From Ralstonia sp. TCR112 (GTDB lineage: Bacteria > Pseudomonadota > Gammaproteobacteria > Burkholderiales > Burkholderiaceae): 64,000 nt of DNA. The position numbers were made by a program, and so were the translations under genes. Below are positions 62,989-64,000 of this stretch, piece by piece. The stretch is from positions 62,001 through 126,000 of the forward strand of contig NZ_VOSS01000003.1 of NCBI RefSeq assembly GCF_007997035.1, read 5' to 3'. How positions within the stretch are numbered: position 1 is the first letter of the stretch; each line of letters starts with the position of its first letter. The notes beneath the pieces were generated by a model that did not search any database, was not told the DNA's origin, and saw only the letters and a program-made list of their open reading frames with translations.

Positions 62989-64000
62989 CTACAGCACGTC
63001 TGAGGCGTGATCTGCGAGTCGCGAGCGCTCGCCGCGCGCCAGCGTGATATGCCCGCTGTGGCTCCATCCCTTGAAGCGATCCACCACGTAGGTCAGGCCC
63101 GACGAACCTTCCGTCAGATACGGCGTATCGATCTGCGCGATGTTCCCCAGGCAGACGATCTTGGTGCCCGGGCCCGCGCGCGTGACCAGCGTTTTCATCT
63201 GCTTCGGCGTCAGGTTTTGCGCCTCGTCGATGATCAGGAACTTGTTGACGAAGGTGCGGCCGCGCATGAAGTTCATGCTCTTGACCTTGATGCGCGAGCG
63301 GATCAATTCCTGCGTGGCTGCGCGGCCCCATTCGCCGGCGTTGTCGTCGGATTTTTGCAGCACCTCGAGGTTGTCGTCGAAGGCGCCCATCCACGGCTGC
63401 ATCTTTTCTTCTTCCGTGCCGGGCAGGAAGCCGATGTCTTCACCCACGGGCACCGTGGCGCGCGTGATGATGATCTCGTTGTAGAGCTTCTGATCCAGCA
63501 CCTGCTCCAGACCCGCTGCCAGTGCCAGCAGCGTCTTGCCCGTGCCGGCCTGACCCAGCAGCGAAACGAAGTCCACTTCCGGGTGCATCAGCAGGTTCAG
63601 CGCGAAGTTCTGCTCGCGGTTGCGCGCGGTTACGCCCCAGACGTTGTTCTTCTGGTGCGTGTAGTCCTTGAGCGTCTGCAGCACGGCGGTCTTGCCGTTC
63701 AGCTCCTTCACCTGCGCATACAGCGGCAAGCTGCCGTCATTCGGCTCCAGGAAGACAAACTGGTTGACCAGGAACGACGGCACCAGCGGCCCGGACAGGC
63801 GATAGAACGTCGTGCCCGTCTTGGGGTCCTGCCAGCTCTCGATGTTCTTGCCGTGCTTCTGCCAGAAGTCCGCCGGCAGGGCCATGATCCCGCTGTAGAG
63901 CAGGTCGGTGTCTTCCAGCACGCGGTCGTTGAAATAGTCCTCCGCCGGCAGGCCGAGGGCGCGCGCCTTGATCCGCATGTTGATGTCTTTGGACACCAGC
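62989..64000 (-). CDS. PhoH-family ATPase (5' end missing)
   Basis: C-terminal part (about 336 residues) of a PIN-PhoH protein (PhoH2/YlaK type), a putative RNA-processing ATPase. The gene runs off the window; the start of the visible part (VSKDINMRIKARALGLPAEDY) matches the end of a PIN domain. The PhoH domain has Walker A LGQAGTGKTLLALAAGLE and Walker B FLIIDEAQNLTPKQMKTLVTRAG. It ends before a leftward terminator. Confidence 0.92.
   Translation of the reverse strand, partial: LVSKDINMRIKARALGLPAEDYFNDRVLEDTDLLYSGIMALPADFWQKHGKNIESWQDPKTGTTFYRLSGPLVPSFLVNQFVFLEPNDGSLPLYAQVKELNGKTAVLQTLKDYTHQKNNVWGVTARNREQNFALNLLMHPEVDFVSLLGQAGTGKTLLALAAGLEQVLDQKLYNEIIITRATVPVGEDIGFLPGTEEEKMQPWMGAFDDNLEVLQKSDDNAGEWGRAATQELIRSRIKVKSMNFMRGRTFVNKFLIIDEAQNLTPKQMKTLVTRAGPGTKIVCLGNIAQIDTPYLTEGSSGLTYVVDRFKGWSHSGHITLARGERSRLADHASDVL

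Noticed and set aside
1-64000. Search for prophage, insertion sequences, CRISPR arrays, toxin-antitoxin pairs or defence islands
   Set aside because: No integrase, transposase, direct-repeat array or defence-type protein was seen; gene content is chromosomal core plus a few metabolic and efflux operons.

Overview
The window is high-GC, gene-dense DNA from a beta-proteobacterium. Protein sequences and gene order (sucA-sucB-lpdA-zapE; ccoI-S-N-O-Q-P-G-H with fnr; scpB-rluB-rimP-nusA-infB-rbfA-truB; rpsF-priB-rpsR-rplI-dnaB) point to the Ralstonia/Cupriavidus group, most likely a Ralstonia main chromosome. That assignment is from recognition only; no search was run. I see no phage, insertion sequence, CRISPR array or integrated island. 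Most genes are core housekeeping genes.

Layout. 1-4.2 kb: glycerol-3-phosphate uptake operon ugpB(partial)-A-E-C-Q. 4.5-10.4 kb: 2-oxoglutarate dehydrogenase complex sucA-sucB-lpdA, then zapE and a convergent ComB-family gene. 12.6-22.4 kb: cbb3 oxidase and its assembly genes (ccoI, ccoS, ccoN, ccoO, ccoQ, ccoP, ccoG, ccoH), a convergent fnr, and a TauE/SafE-like membrane protein. Two FNR boxes (before ccoI and before ccoN) fit oxygen control of the cluster. 22.4-32.2 kb: scpB, rluB and the rimP-nusA-infB-rbfA-truB transcription/translation operon, with a terminator hairpin between its promoter and rimP. 32.2-37.3 kb: an EmrAB/outer-membrane-factor tripartite efflux operon with a MarR regulator. 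37.5-39.3 kb: typA.

39.4-47.0 kb is the most distinctive accessory region: a PLP C-S lyase, a four-domain rhodanese protein, a cysteine-dioxygenase-like enzyme and a complete polar amino acid ABC importer read one way, with a divergent LysR regulator. Together they look like an uptake and catabolic route for a sulfur amino acid or related thiol. 47.0-53.1 kb holds single metabolic genes, dusA, tRNA-His and a secreted M20 peptidase. 53.4-56.5 kb: lexA with two SOS boxes, a ferredoxin-NADP reductase and an asparaginase. 56.6-61.5 kb: ribosomal protein/priB operon, dnaB, and a DUF47-Pit phosphate pair. The window ends with an NlpC/P60 lipoprotein, a small secreted protein and part of a PhoH-like ATPase.

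Quality warning. Three genes (sucA, infB, the M20 peptidase) each carry one single-base deletion at a G run, and the ComB-family gene probably carries a fourth. infB is essential, so these are more likely sequence errors than real mutations; restoring one base rejoins each reading frame. I found no clearly novel system; the best candidates for new biology are the sulfur cluster and several leader or operator structures listed under findings.
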